64,000 nt of DNA from a methanogenic archaeon ISO4-H5 (GCA_001560915.1 CP014214.1:1550001-1614000), one strand, 5' to 3'. Shown: positions 44,727 through 53,675, counted from the first letter of the stretch. Translations and numbers: made by a program. The notes: generated by a model not told the origin, from the sequence alone.

Positions 44727-46024
44727 TGACAGAACCTGACGGATTTCTCGGAGCGGTATTGGCCGCACAGGGGTGCGGACTGAAAGCTATGATCAACGGA
44801 CCCGGAGGGTGCAGATCGCGTACCGTCAACCTCTACCGCGAACTATCTGTCGAATACTCCGGCGAGGAGAGTGGGTGCTGCCGCTCGAAATACATGAGCA
44901 GGCAATCCAACATCCCCTGCACCTATCTGAATTCCGACGACATGATCCTGGGTTCCGGGAACAAGATCTCCGACGGGCTGTCCTCGGTGGCATCGGCCAC
45001 GGATAAAGACATCGTGCTCATCGACACCCTCGGCGCGTCCGTTCAGGTGACCGACATGGAAGCGGCAGTGAAACGTTCGGGCACGGAGGACAGGGTAATA
45101 CTGACCGAGGGGGATCTCTCGGGCCTCTCGCTGGCAGAAGGATTCGACAGGACCGTACGCTCCGTCATGGAACGCACAGGTCTCGCTTCCGGGGAAAGGA
45201 AGAACTCCGTGGCGATTCTGGGATATTCTCTGGCAGACAGTTCCTGGCTATACGGAAAACGTAACATATCTGAGATGCTGGCACTGCTGGGAATCACTGA
45301 TGTTGTATTCGTCGGGTGCGGTTCGGATAAAGAGGCTATCAGAAAGGCCGGAACGTGCTCCGCATCCATATCGATTCATCCCGAGATGTCCTCGCTCACT
45401 GCGGAATACCTCTCGGATATGGGAGTCAGGAACATCACGCCTAGGGTGGGGTCGCCCATCGGATATCCTTCCATACGCTCGTTCGTCACCCAGGTCTCGG
45501 ATGCACTCGGACTTTCTCCGGATACTGCACTGCACGCCGTCGACGAGGAGGAAAAGGCAGTCAAGAGGATACTGAACAACTGTGACAAGGATATCCGCGG
45601 ATTCAGGGGCCAGCTGATGACCCTGGAGGCGATTCCTTCCGATCTCCTGCCGCTGATGGAATGGATGTACAACATGTTCTCGCTGGTTCCGGGATCGGTC
45701 AGATACAGGTTCTCTAAGACCTCACCGTACGATGAGAGGATAACTTCCTTCCTGGACGTGGTCGGCTGTTCCGGGGCCCTGGGTGCCGAAGCGGATCCGC
45801 TCGCCACACATGCTGTATTCTCCGACGGACTCTCCGCGAGACTCTATTCCATGGAGCACCCGCATGCATCCTGTGTCGAAATCGGTATGCCCTATTCCCG
45901 CAAAACCGAACTCACCGACAAGAGCCTGGTCGGATTCGGAGGTGCGAGATACCTCCTCGACAGTCTTGTCAACGGCATCGGCAGATTCAGCTGCGGACAG
46001 CCTACGATGGCAGATTTCAGATAA
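44723..46024 (+). CDS. Nitrogenase-like NifK/BchB/BchZ-type partner subunit
   Basis: About 433 residues; overlaps the fusion gene by 4 bases with GGAGGT upstream. The N-terminus aligns with the NifD/K start: MINGPGGCRSRT gives one canonical cysteine, C30. The first ligand position (near residue 5-6) is Pro/Asp and the third (LIDTLGASVQVTDM, where the D-like half has PTCTSEIIGTD) has no Cys. It therefore offers one ligand against three in the fused D-like half, as in DPOR and COR. Additional cysteines C18, C52, C53 and C66 are present but off the canonical positions. Later blocks (RVGSPIGYPSIRSFV) are NifK/E/N-like. Confidence 0.82.
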   Translation: MMTEPDGFLGAVLAAQGCGLKAMINGPGGCRSRTVNLYRELSVEYSGEESGCCRSKYMSRQSNIPCTYLNSDDMILGSGNKISDGLSSVASATDKDIVLIDTLGASVQVTDMEAAVKRSGTEDRVILTEGDLSGLSLAEGFDRTVRSVMERTGLASGERKNSVAILGYSLADSSWLYGKRNISEMLALLGITDVVFVGCGSDKEAIRKAGTCSASISIHPEMSSLTAEYLSDMGVRNITPRVGSPIGYPSIRSFVTQVSDALGLSPDTALHAVDEEEKAVKRILNNCDKDIRGFRGQLMTLEAIPSDLLPLMEWMYNMFSLVPGSVRYRFSKTSPYDERITSFLDVVGCSGALGAEADPLATHAVFSDGLSARLYSMEHPHASCVEIGMPYSRKTELTDKSLVGFGGARYLLDSLVNGIGRFSCGQPTMADFR

Positions 46025-46054
46025 CCTAAATATTAAAAACCACATGTCTGGCAC

Positions 46055-46810
46055 ATGAAAGGAATCCTCATCTGTGCACATGGTTCGACAGAGTCTGAGA
46101 CAGGCAGTGCGGTAAGAGAACACAGCGCCCGCGTATCGTCGCTGACCGGCTTTCCGGTGTATTACGGATTCAACGCCAGCGAGGAACCTTCCATAACGGA
46201 TGCTTTACACAAGATGTCGGCGGACGGTTTCGATAACGTCATCGTCATCCCCCTTTTCTTCGCACCGGGATTCTTGGCGAACAAAATAGTTCCCAAAGCA
46301 CTGGGCATGGAACCCGAGACCACTGAGGGCGAGGTTACGATAGAAGGGCATACTATCAGAATCCGTATAACCGGTGTGTTCGGCGACCATCCCGGAATGA
46401 AAGACGTCCTTCGGGAGGTGATATCCTCGTGCGGAGCGTCTGCGAAAGACACCGCGGTCATTCTGATCGGACACGGTTCCAAGGACGGAAAGAATTCTGC
46501 TACGGTCAGATACAATGCGTCCTTCGTATCCGAAATGGGTTACGAGGTGTTCTGTGCATACAATGAGATGCAGTCCCCGACGGTTGAGGAAGCCCTGAAG
46601 AGCGCTTTGGGAACAGGATGCAAACAGATAATCGCCATCCCCATGTTCGTCTCTCCCAGCGTCCACAGCACCGAGGAGATCCCCGCGAAACTCGGTATCA
46701 AGGAAGGCAGGAAGACTGCCGTCGGAAATACCGAAGTGATCTACTGTCAGGAGATCGGCATGCATCCCAAGATAGCCGATATCCTGGCCGAACGTGCGGG
46801 AAGCGTCTGA
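46055..46810 (+). CDS. Two-domain CbiX-type metallochelatase
   Basis: A 251-residue protein made of two tandem CbiX-like domains. Each starts with the active-site pattern: LICAHGSTESETG at residue 5 and VILIGHGSKDGKN at about 137. Archaeal CbiX-S/CfbA chelatases are usually single domains of about 130 residues acting as dimers; this one is the duplicated, CbiX-L/SirB-like form. Such enzymes insert cobalt, nickel or iron into sirohydrochlorin. It lies 30 bases after the NifK-like gene on the same strand, so a tetrapyrrole is the likely shared substrate. The metal cannot be read from sequence. Confidence 0.85.
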   Translation: MKGILICAHGSTESETGSAVREHSARVSSLTGFPVYYGFNASEEPSITDALHKMSADGFDNVIVIPLFFAPGFLANKIVPKALGMEPETTEGEVTIEGHTIRIRITGVFGDHPGMKDVLREVISSCGASAKDTAVILIGHGSKDGKNSATVRYNASFVSEMGYEVFCAYNEMQSPTVEEALKSALGTGCKQIIAIPMFVSPSVHSTEEIPAKLGIKEGRKTAVGNTEVIYCQEIGMHPKIADILAERAGSV

Positions 46811-47563
46811 TCAGTAAAGCTTCTTCCTGATCACGATGTGGCATATCGCATAGAACGCTGCCAAGTAAATCAGCATCACGAGGATGGGGATCCACTGATC
46901 CCCAATCCAACCGATGCCAGGGGCATTCGCTGCGGCACGCAGCAGGCTGGTCGTGTGGGATAGCGGTAGCGCCCAGACTATGTATGATGCGGCCTGGGGC
47001 AGAGCATCTACATCGAACAGCGTTCCGCACATGAACGACATGGGCAGAATCAGGACACTGTTGAACATCATCAGCGTGGGAGTGGAGTTGGCGAGAAGAC
47101 CCGCGGCGACTCCCAGCAGCGAGAAGGTGATGCTCGACAGGATCATCATGAGAATCAGCCACGGTGTGATGAAAAGACCATCGGTCAGTAACATACCCAG
47201 ACATAGGATGATTACTCCGCTCATGAGTCCTCTGATGATTCCCATTATACACTTTCCGAAGATTATGGAGGTCGTATGCATGGGGCAGAGGATCAGCTCA
47301 TCGAAACTGGAATGGAACAGCCTCTGGATGAGGATCTTCTGCGATGAGGATGAGAACCCGGAATTCATCGAGGAGATCGCCACGATACCCGGGATCACAT
47401 ATGCAATGTATCCCGAATCCCCGGAACGCATACCGTAACCGAATGCGATCAGGTACAGCAGCGGACCTACCAGCGAGGAGACCATCACCTGGATCGCGTT
47501 GCGCTTCATGTAGCACAGGTCCCCATAGGCGACCCTGAACGTCTCCGACAGGATATTGTGCAT
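46811..47563 (-). CDS. ABC-2 type permease
   Basis: A 250-residue membrane protein with six hydrophobic segments (LVGPLLYLIAFGYGM, GLMSGVIILCLGMLL and LMMFNSVLILPMSFMCGTLF among them), typical of DrrB/NodJ-like exporters. Its ATG overlaps the stop of the ATPase gene, its obvious partner. The stop abuts that of the chelatase gene on the other strand. The substrate is unknown; as the last member of the importer operon it may expel a product or toxic intermediate. Confidence 0.85.
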   Translation of the reverse strand: MHNILSETFRVAYGDLCYMKRNAIQVMVSSLVGPLLYLIAFGYGMRSGDSGYIAYVIPGIVAISSMNSGFSSSSQKILIQRLFHSSFDELILCPMHTTSIIFGKCIMGIIRGLMSGVIILCLGMLLTDGLFITPWLILMMILSSITFSLLGVAAGLLANSTPTLMMFNSVLILPMSFMCGTLFDVDALPQAASYIVWALPLSHTTSLLRAAANAPGIGWIGDQWIPILVMLIYLAAFYAICHIVIRKKLY

Positions 47564-48426
47564 CAGAGCTTCCTCCCGGTCAGTTCGAGGAACACATCCT
47601 CCAGATTGGTCTCGCGGATGCTGATGTTGTTGTTCTCCCCTATCTCGAGAGATGCTTTCTTGGCAGAATCTCTGTCGTCGAAGTACGAGAAGGATTCGTT
47701 ACCCTCGGGGTCGGTGGATACCAGGGTTATGTTCCCAATGCGGGATTTCAGTTCGTCGGGTGTGCCCTCGGCAATCATCTTCCCTTTGTTGATGATGCCG
47801 ACACGGTCGCATAGCGAGTCCGCCTCGAATATGTAGTGTGTGGTGAGGAAAATCGTGGTTCCGCGCTTGTTGATGCTGCGGATCATCTTCCACAGCATGT
47901 TCCTCGACTGGGTGTCCAATCCGGTGGTGGGTTCGTCCATGAAAAGTATGTCTGGGTCATGGATCAGCGAACATACGATGGCCACCCTCTTCTTCCATCC
48001 TCCGGAGAGTTTGGAGACCAGTGTGTCCATACGGCGGTCCAGCTCCATTATGGATGAAAGCTCCGCCATGCGCTGCTTCGCCTCCTTCAGCGAGAGGTTC
48101 TGCATGAGTGCATGATGCAGGATGTTCTCCTTGACCGAGATGTCCTTGTCAAGACTGTTCTGCTGCTGGATCATCCCTATGTTCCGGCGGGCATCTATGA
48201 AACGGGTCTTGGTGTCGAAGCCCTCGATCTTTATGGTTCCCTCGTCGGGGAGATCGACGGTGGTCAGCATACGGACAGTGGTGGTCTTGCCCGCACCGTT
48301 AGGTCCGAGGAATCCGTAGATCTCACCTTTGCGGACGGTTATGTCCAGATGGTCTACGGCAGTGAGATCTCCGAATCTCTTGACGAGACCGAAACCTTCG
48401 ATGATCGGTTCTTCCGTCAATACCAC
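47563..48426 (-). CDS. ABC exporter ATP-binding protein (DrrA-like)
   Basis: A 287-residue ATPase: Walker A GFLGPNGAGKTTTVRML, signature KLSGGWKKRVAIVCSL, Walker B ILFMDEPTTGLD, switch LTTHYIFEAD. The end continues into a DUF4162-like domain. Starts at 48426 (GTG) or 48420 (TTG, overlapping the stop of the preceding permease gene); both give near-identical proteins. It is coupled to permeases on both sides. Confidence 0.88.
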   Translation of the reverse strand: MVLTEEPIIEGFGLVKRFGDLTAVDHLDITVRKGEIYGFLGPNGAGKTTTVRMLTTVDLPDEGTIKIEGFDTKTRFIDARRNIGMIQQQNSLDKDISVKENILHHALMQNLSLKEAKQRMAELSSIMELDRRMDTLVSKLSGGWKKRVAIVCSLIHDPDILFMDEPTTGLDTQSRNMLWKMIRSINKRGTTIFLTTHYIFEADSLCDRVGIINKGKMIAEGTPDELKSRIGNITLVSTDPEGNESFSYFDDRDSAKKASLEIGENNNISIRETNLEDVFLELTGRKL

Positions 48427-49481
48427 ACCTTCCTAGCTCCCTTGATGAGAAGCATGATGAATATCGGACCACCGATAATCGCCGTGATGACTCCCACGTG
48501 CATGGTGTCGGAGGCCATCTTCGCAATCAGATCGCAGATCACCAGCACTGCAGCCCCCACGGCCGCGGAACACGGAAGAAGACGTTTGAGATTGGAACCC
48601 ACCAGGATCCTGGCGATATGCGGAGCGACGAGTCCCATGAATCCGATGGTACCGCAGTAACCGACGATCACTGCGGTCATTATCGCTATGACCACGAGAC
48701 ACACCATGCGCACCAGTCTGGTGCGCACACCCATGGATTTCGCACTGTTCTCACCCGCGGTCATCATCGTGACCTGATGGCTGAGCACCCAAAGCAGGAT
48801 GATACCTATGAGGGTGGAACCCGCGATTATCCAGATATTGTCCCACCTGGCAGATCCGACCGTTCCGACGTTCCACATGTACAGCGATTCCACCGCCTCA
48901 GGGTCCGCATACAGGGTCATGAGCGAGGTGGCTGCCCTGAACACGTACATGACGGCGATTCCTGCCAGGATCATGGTGGTCGGGGTGATCGAACGCCTTT
49001 GAGAAATCGCCAGGATGGCGAATGTCGGGACCAGTGCCAGGATAGATGCGTTGATCGTGAGTCCCAGATTATAATCGTCGACCGGGATGATGGATATCCC
49101 GAGCATGATGTACAATGCCGCACCGAACGATGCTCCCGACGCCACACCGGTCGTGTACGGTTCGGCAAGGGGGTTGCGCAGAAGCGACTGCATCACGACT
49201 CCGGCGACTGCCAGACCCGCACCGGCCACGACTCCGAGTATGGCCCGGGGGACGTACATCTCCCATACGATGAGATTCTCGTAATAGTCGGGATACGTGT
49301 CTCCTCCGAGATGCACAGACAGGATGTCCCACGTTACCGAAGGATTGAGCGTGGAGAATCTGGAACAGAATATCGATACCGCTGCGACGGCCACTGCCAC
49401 CACCGCAAGGGCCGTTGCCAGAATGTATCTGCGCCGGATCCCCGCACGGTATTCGGTCTCCAGAGGGCTGCACTCATCCAT
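48417..49481 (-). CDS. FecCD-family ABC permease 2
   Basis: A 354-residue permease with about ten helices. FecCD/BtuC motifs are visible: ARAILGVVAGAGLAVAGVVM, NPLAEPYTTGVASGASFGA and GTIGFMGLVAPHIARILVG. This family imports iron-siderophores, haem or cobalamin. Its ATG overlaps the stop of the other permease (TGATG). Having two different FecCD genes suggests a heterodimeric channel. Confidence 0.92.
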   Translation of the reverse strand: MDECSPLETEYRAGIRRRYILATALAVVAVAVAAVSIFCSRFSTLNPSVTWDILSVHLGGDTYPDYYENLIVWEMYVPRAILGVVAGAGLAVAGVVMQSLLRNPLAEPYTTGVASGASFGAALYIMLGISIIPVDDYNLGLTINASILALVPTFAILAISQRRSITPTTMILAGIAVMYVFRAATSLMTLYADPEAVESLYMWNVGTVGSARWDNIWIIAGSTLIGIILLWVLSHQVTMMTAGENSAKSMGVRTRLVRMVCLVVIAIMTAVIVGYCGTIGFMGLVAPHIARILVGSNLKRLLPCSAAVGAAVLVICDLIAKMASDTMHVGVITAIIGGPIFIMLLIKGARKVWY

Positions 49482-50590
49482 CAGAAACCCTCTCCGTACT
49501 TCTGCTTCCTGCGGACGATCATGTAGAGGAACAGCGGCGCACCGATGATGGACACGATAAGTCCGACACGCAGCTCCATCTCCGTGTAACCGTACATGTT
49601 CGGAAGCCTGGATAACAGGTCAGCCAACAGCATGAATGCCGCGCCGGACACCATGGAGGCGGGGATAAGATAGCGGTTATCGCCGCCGGTGACCATGCGC
49701 ACGATGTGCGGAGCCACCAATCCGACGAAACCGATGATGCCCACGAAACTCACCAGAGCGGCCACGGTGACGGACACCACTATCATGCATATCGTACGGA
49801 AGGTATCGACGTCCAGTCCCAGACTGGAGGCACTGTCATCGCCTAGTGCCAGCAGGTTGAGTTTATTGCTCACGAAGATTAGGAAAGCACCGCATACCGC
49901 GGTCACGATGAACGGTATCCTGCAGTCGTTCCAGGATACACCGTTGAAGTTACCGATCTGCCACAGATAAGCCTCTTTCAGGGTCTCTGCATCGGTTGTT
50001 ACCATTATCGCGGTCTCCAGACCGCTGAATATGTAGGATAAAGCAACACCCACCAGAATGGTCGTAGCCGGACTCATGTTGACGAAACGCGAGAGGAGGA
50101 TGATGACCACGGCAGGAATCATTCCGCCCAGGAAGGCATTGGATACCAGACCGATAGACGAATTGAACATGGAAAACGAATATCCGACGACGATGGCTGC
50201 CACTGCTCCGAAACACGCTCCGTCGGAGATACCGACTGTGTAAGGATCGGCGAGCGGGTTCTTCATAAGAGCCTGCATGGTGACTCCGCAGGCAGCGAGT
50301 CCCATACCGACGATGATCGCCATGCAGATACGCGGGAGACGGAAGTTCCACAGATTGTAATCCGCCACCCATGATTCGAGATCGGTGGTACGGTCGTAGG
50401 TCTTTCCGGCCAGGTGATCGATTATGTATCTGTAGCTTTCGACGAACCCTACACCCACATCATTCTGGGACAGGGATACGCCTGCGATTATGATTACAAC
50501 ACAGATGATCCCGAAAATCAGGAGCAGCTTACGGAAGGTATAACGCCCGTACGCCAGCTCTATCTCGCTCTTCTGCTCGTCACTGACCAT
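49481..50590 (-). CDS. FecCD-family ABC permease 1
   Basis: A 369-residue permease of the same family: LPRICMAIIVGMGLAACGVT, NPLADPYTVGISDGACFGA and GIIGFVGLVAPHIVRMVTGG. It overlaps the ATPase gene by about 11 bases and the second permease by 1 base. Together with permease 2 it should form the membrane channel of the importer. The substrate class is metal chelate or corrinoid. Confidence 0.92.
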   Translation of the reverse strand: MVSDEQKSEIELAYGRYTFRKLLLIFGIICVVIIIAGVSLSQNDVGVGFVESYRYIIDHLAGKTYDRTTDLESWVADYNLWNFRLPRICMAIIVGMGLAACGVTMQALMKNPLADPYTVGISDGACFGAVAAIVVGYSFSMFNSSIGLVSNAFLGGMIPAVVIILLSRFVNMSPATTILVGVALSYIFSGLETAIMVTTDAETLKEAYLWQIGNFNGVSWNDCRIPFIVTAVCGAFLIFVSNKLNLLALGDDSASSLGLDVDTFRTICMIVVSVTVAALVSFVGIIGFVGLVAPHIVRMVTGGDNRYLIPASMVSGAAFMLLADLLSRLPNMYGYTEMELRVGLIVSIIGAPLFLYMIVRRKQKYGEGF

Positions 50591-51461
50591 CGGAAACCTC
50601 TTTGGATATCTCGGGAACGGATGTGCTGGAACATGCGTCTTCGCAATGAACGGAAGCTTCGATCTCCCCCTCGCATCCGCAGTTCTCGAACGATGGGTCC
50701 TTGATGATCATGAACGGACGTCCCTCGGACTGGATGACCTCGGATTCCACGCCGTATACCTCGCGGATATTCTCGGCGGTTATGATCTCCTCGGGAGTCC
50801 CGACGGCGAACACCTTCCCTTTGGAAAGCATGATGATATTGTCGGAATACTTGGCCGCCAGATTCAGATCGTGACTTATCATTACCACCATGACGCCCTT
50901 GCGTACGGACAGGGTCTTGAGAAGACGCGTGACCTCCATCTGGTGTCTTATGTCGAGATTCGCCGTTGGTTCGTCCAGAAGGAGGATCTGGGGTTCCTGG
51001 GCCAGTCCCCTGGCGAGCATGACACGCTGATGCTGTCCTGCTGAAAGCTCGTTGAAGTTGCGCATAGCCAGCGGCTTGATGTCCATGAGCTCCATGGCCT
51101 CTTCGACGACCACCATGTCATCGTGAAGGGACTTCCATTTCCTGTGCGGATTACGTCCCATGAGGATCGTATCCACCACTGTCATCGGGAACGTGTCTGT
51201 GGCAGCATAGGGGACATATCCCACTACCTTGGCCAGTTCCTTGGCGCCGTATTCCGTCACGGGTTTTTCGTCGACCAGAACAGTACCCTTGGTGGGTTGG
51301 AGGATCCGGTCGATACAGTGTATCAGAGTGGATTTCCCGACACCGTTGGGTCCGATGATGGAGACCAGCTGCGGCTTCCTGATACTGATATTGATCCCAT
51401 TGAGAACGATGGCCTCCTGGGAGTAGGAATACTCCAGGTCCTGAATGTCCACTTGCACCAT
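50580..51461 (-). CDS. FecE/BtuD-type importer ATPase with cysteine-rich tail
   Basis: About 293 residues. Walker A SIIGPNGVGKSTLIHC, signature ELSAGQHQRVMLARGL, Walker B ILLLDEPTANLD and switch MISHDLNL are all present. Beyond the normal end is a roughly 35-residue tail with C261, C263, H272, C273 and C277 (ENCGCEGE then ASVHCEDAC), unusual for this family and suited to binding a metal or cluster. The ATG at 51461 begins the conserved sequence, 43 bases after the stop of the binding-protein gene. Longer in-frame starts exist but run into that gene. Confidence 0.88.
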   Translation of the reverse strand: MVQVDIQDLEYSYSQEAIVLNGINISIRKPQLVSIIGPNGVGKSTLIHCIDRILQPTKGTVLVDEKPVTEYGAKELAKVVGYVPYAATDTFPMTVVDTILMGRNPHRKWKSLHDDMVVVEEAMELMDIKPLAMRNFNELSAGQHQRVMLARGLAQEPQILLLDEPTANLDIRHQMEVTRLLKTLSVRKGVMVVMISHDLNLAAKYSDNIIMLSKGKVFAVGTPEEIITAENIREVYGVESEVIQSEGRPFMIIKDPSFENCGCEGEIEASVHCEDACSSTSVPEISKEVSDGQ

Positions 51462-51504
51462 GTTATCAAAATGGAAGAAAGGGGATTTCTCCCCCGGTTT
51501 GTAC

Positions 51505-53649
51505 TCACTTGGCTCCGTTGCACTTGCACTTGGCAATGCAGGACTGGTCTCCGGCGGAAACGGTGATGTTCACAACCTCTGCAGTCGTATCATCGACACG
51601 CTTGAGGACGACGGTCACCTTTCCGTCACACTCGTCGAAACTGACGACCTTCACGATGGAGTCGTTGCTGCTGGTGACGGCCAGGTCATCAATGTTGGCT
51701 GCTTCGGGTGCGACAGTGAAGACGAACTCGTAATCGTAGGATGAGGTGCCCCTCATGGTCTTGTAGTCCTGGACCACACCTTTCGATACGGTCTGGCCTT
51801 CCGTCCAGGTGATTCCGGTAACAGCTTTGTCACTGACAGTAACGACACATGTGTCCGAGACGTCGCCCACGGATGCAGTAATGGTTGCGATACCAATGGC
51901 CTTGGCGATGACGACCCCATCTCCTACCGCCACGATACTGTCGTCGCTGCTGGTCAGAGAGAAGCTGTCGATGCTTGCGTTGGAAGGAGTGATGGTGTAT
52001 GTCAGGGTGGCTTTGCCATCTTTTCCGAGAGATACTGTATCTTTGGAGAGCTGGATCTCGGTGGCCTTTACATCCTGGACGGTGACGGTACAGGTATCGG
52101 TGGCATCACCGATCGAAATAGTGATGGTGGCGATACCGGCAGCCAGTGCGGTGATCTTTCCGAGCGAGACCGTGGCAACAGAGGTGTTGTCAGAGGTCCA
52201 GATAGGAGTGGTGTCGGTAGCACCGTCGTTAATGGTGTATGTAAGCTGGGCACTGTTACTGAGTCCGAGAGTCAGAGATTCCTCGGAAAGGGTCACGGAT
52301 TTAGCGGGCACGTATCCGGATCCCTCCTTGAATGACCACATGACGGTGTGATCGGCGGCCTTCCAATCCTTCAGATCAGTGAATGAATCGACGAAATCCT
52401 GGAAGACGGTTGCTCCGTATCCTTTGCCGACACTGTCGGTGTACATGACCTCGGCCATGTATGCCAGCCTGGCGGGCAGAGGGATGAGTCCGTTGAGGAG
52501 GTAGTAGCCTCCGTTCTTGAACATAGTGGTCTCGGAGAAGTAAGCAGAATACTCCTTGAGATTGTCCTTGATAGTCTCCGCATCCATATCGAGGCTGTGA
52601 CCTCCCATGGACTTGAAGTGGATCATGTAATTGGCATTGTATTTGGACTCGTACAGCCAGGTGTCTCCGTTGCTGGGGTTGAACTTCTTGGTGCTGGTGG
52701 TCCAGTCAGCAATGTTCTTACCGCCGGCGAGGACAGTGGCCGCATAGTAGTCGGAGGGAGTTCCGCTGACGGAATTACTCATAACGACACTGAGAACGGT
52801 GGCGGTACCGAACTTGCTGCCGGTCTTGTTCTTGATGGTGTCGGTGACATCCTCGACCAGATCGATGTAGTTGGCAGCCTTGTCGGACTTCTGAACGAGG
52901 ATTCCGATGGTGGCCACGGACTGGAGACTGGTGGTTGCGCTGTCAAAGTTGAACTGGAGGACCTTTGCTCCGATCGAATCATAGAACGACCTGGCGGCAT
53001 CTCCGTTGTAACCGCCCATTCCGCTCTCCTCGAGGATGGCGGCCTGGAACGTGGTCTTAGACAGATCGGAGATGTCTTGCTCAGTGGCATTGGAGGTCAG
53101 GCGGGGGATCTTTCCGGAAAATCCATCCGCATTGGTGACAGACATGAGCTCTTTGTCGATATCGTTGAGGTAGGTATCGTTGGTAGCAAGACAGACGATG
53201 TTGTCCTGCAGATCGAGGACATTGGCAACGGTACGTCCGTTTACCTGTCCGAAAAAGAAGATACTCTTCAGGGGGAAGGGCACTGTGACGACATTCTTCA
53301 GGGCATCGATGACCTTGACAGTGGCATCGGCAGGCTGGGTTCCGTCCACAAGGGACTTGACAAAGTCATAGTCGGCCTGTTCGACGGTTCCGTTGTTGTC
53401 AGCGTCTGCCAGGGGATAATCCTTCAGGAGGCTGGGGGTGTCCATCACCTTTTTGATGATATTCAAATCCGCGTCGCTGAATTTGGTATCTCCGTCGGCA
53501 TTACCGTAGACGAGACCGTATGAACCGGCCACATCGGCGGCTTTTTCGTTACTGCTGCCGTTGTTATTGGAGAGGACCACAAAGGCTCCTGCTCCTGCGG
53601 CAACCACTACGATTGCCACGACGGCGATTATCAGGGATTTTGATGACAT
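51505..53649 (-). CDS. Surface substrate-binding protein with dockerin-like and BIG2 domains
   Basis: A 714-residue exported protein, first gene of the importer operon. An N-terminal anchor helix (SLIIAVVAIVVVAAGAGAFV) without lipobox is followed by two EF-hand/dockerin-like repeats (GNADGDTKFSDADLNII and ADADNNGTVEQADYDFV). Next comes a periplasmic-binding-protein region (about 90-450; YDSIGAKVLQFNF, GILVQKSDKAANYI), then two BIG2 Ig-like domains and a third related one (from about 465). The end has three close cysteines, SCIAKCKCNG. A TATA-like TTTATAAAC at 53676-53684 fits the ATG at 53649. The likely ligand is a metal chelate or tetrapyrrole. Confidence 0.82.
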   Translation of the reverse strand: MSSKSLIIAVVAIVVVAAGAGAFVVLSNNNGSSNEKAADVAGSYGLVYGNADGDTKFSDADLNIIKKVMDTPSLLKDYPLADADNNGTVEQADYDFVKSLVDGTQPADATVKVIDALKNVVTVPFPLKSIFFFGQVNGRTVANVLDLQDNIVCLATNDTYLNDIDKELMSVTNADGFSGKIPRLTSNATEQDISDLSKTTFQAAILEESGMGGYNGDAARSFYDSIGAKVLQFNFDSATTSLQSVATIGILVQKSDKAANYIDLVEDVTDTIKNKTGSKFGTATVLSVVMSNSVSGTPSDYYAATVLAGGKNIADWTTSTKKFNPSNGDTWLYESKYNANYMIHFKSMGGHSLDMDAETIKDNLKEYSAYFSETTMFKNGGYYLLNGLIPLPARLAYMAEVMYTDSVGKGYGATVFQDFVDSFTDLKDWKAADHTVMWSFKEGSGYVPAKSVTLSEESLTLGLSNSAQLTYTINDGATDTTPIWTSDNTSVATVSLGKITALAAGIATITISIGDATDTCTVTVQDVKATEIQLSKDTVSLGKDGKATLTYTITPSNASIDSFSLTSSDDSIVAVGDGVVIAKAIGIATITASVGDVSDTCVVTVSDKAVTGITWTEGQTVSKGVVQDYKTMRGTSSYDYEFVFTVAPEAANIDDLAVTSSNDSIVKVVSFDECDGKVTVVLKRVDDTTAEVVNITVSAGDQSCIAKCKCNGAK

Positions 53650-53675
53650 AATATCCAACTGACAATACATCCAAT

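Noticed and set aside
42612-46024. True nitrogenase (nifHDK)
   Set aside because: The K-like subunit has lost two of three P-cluster cysteines, no nifENB genes are present, and the operon carries a chelatase. A nitrogenase-like tetrapyrrole enzyme fits better.
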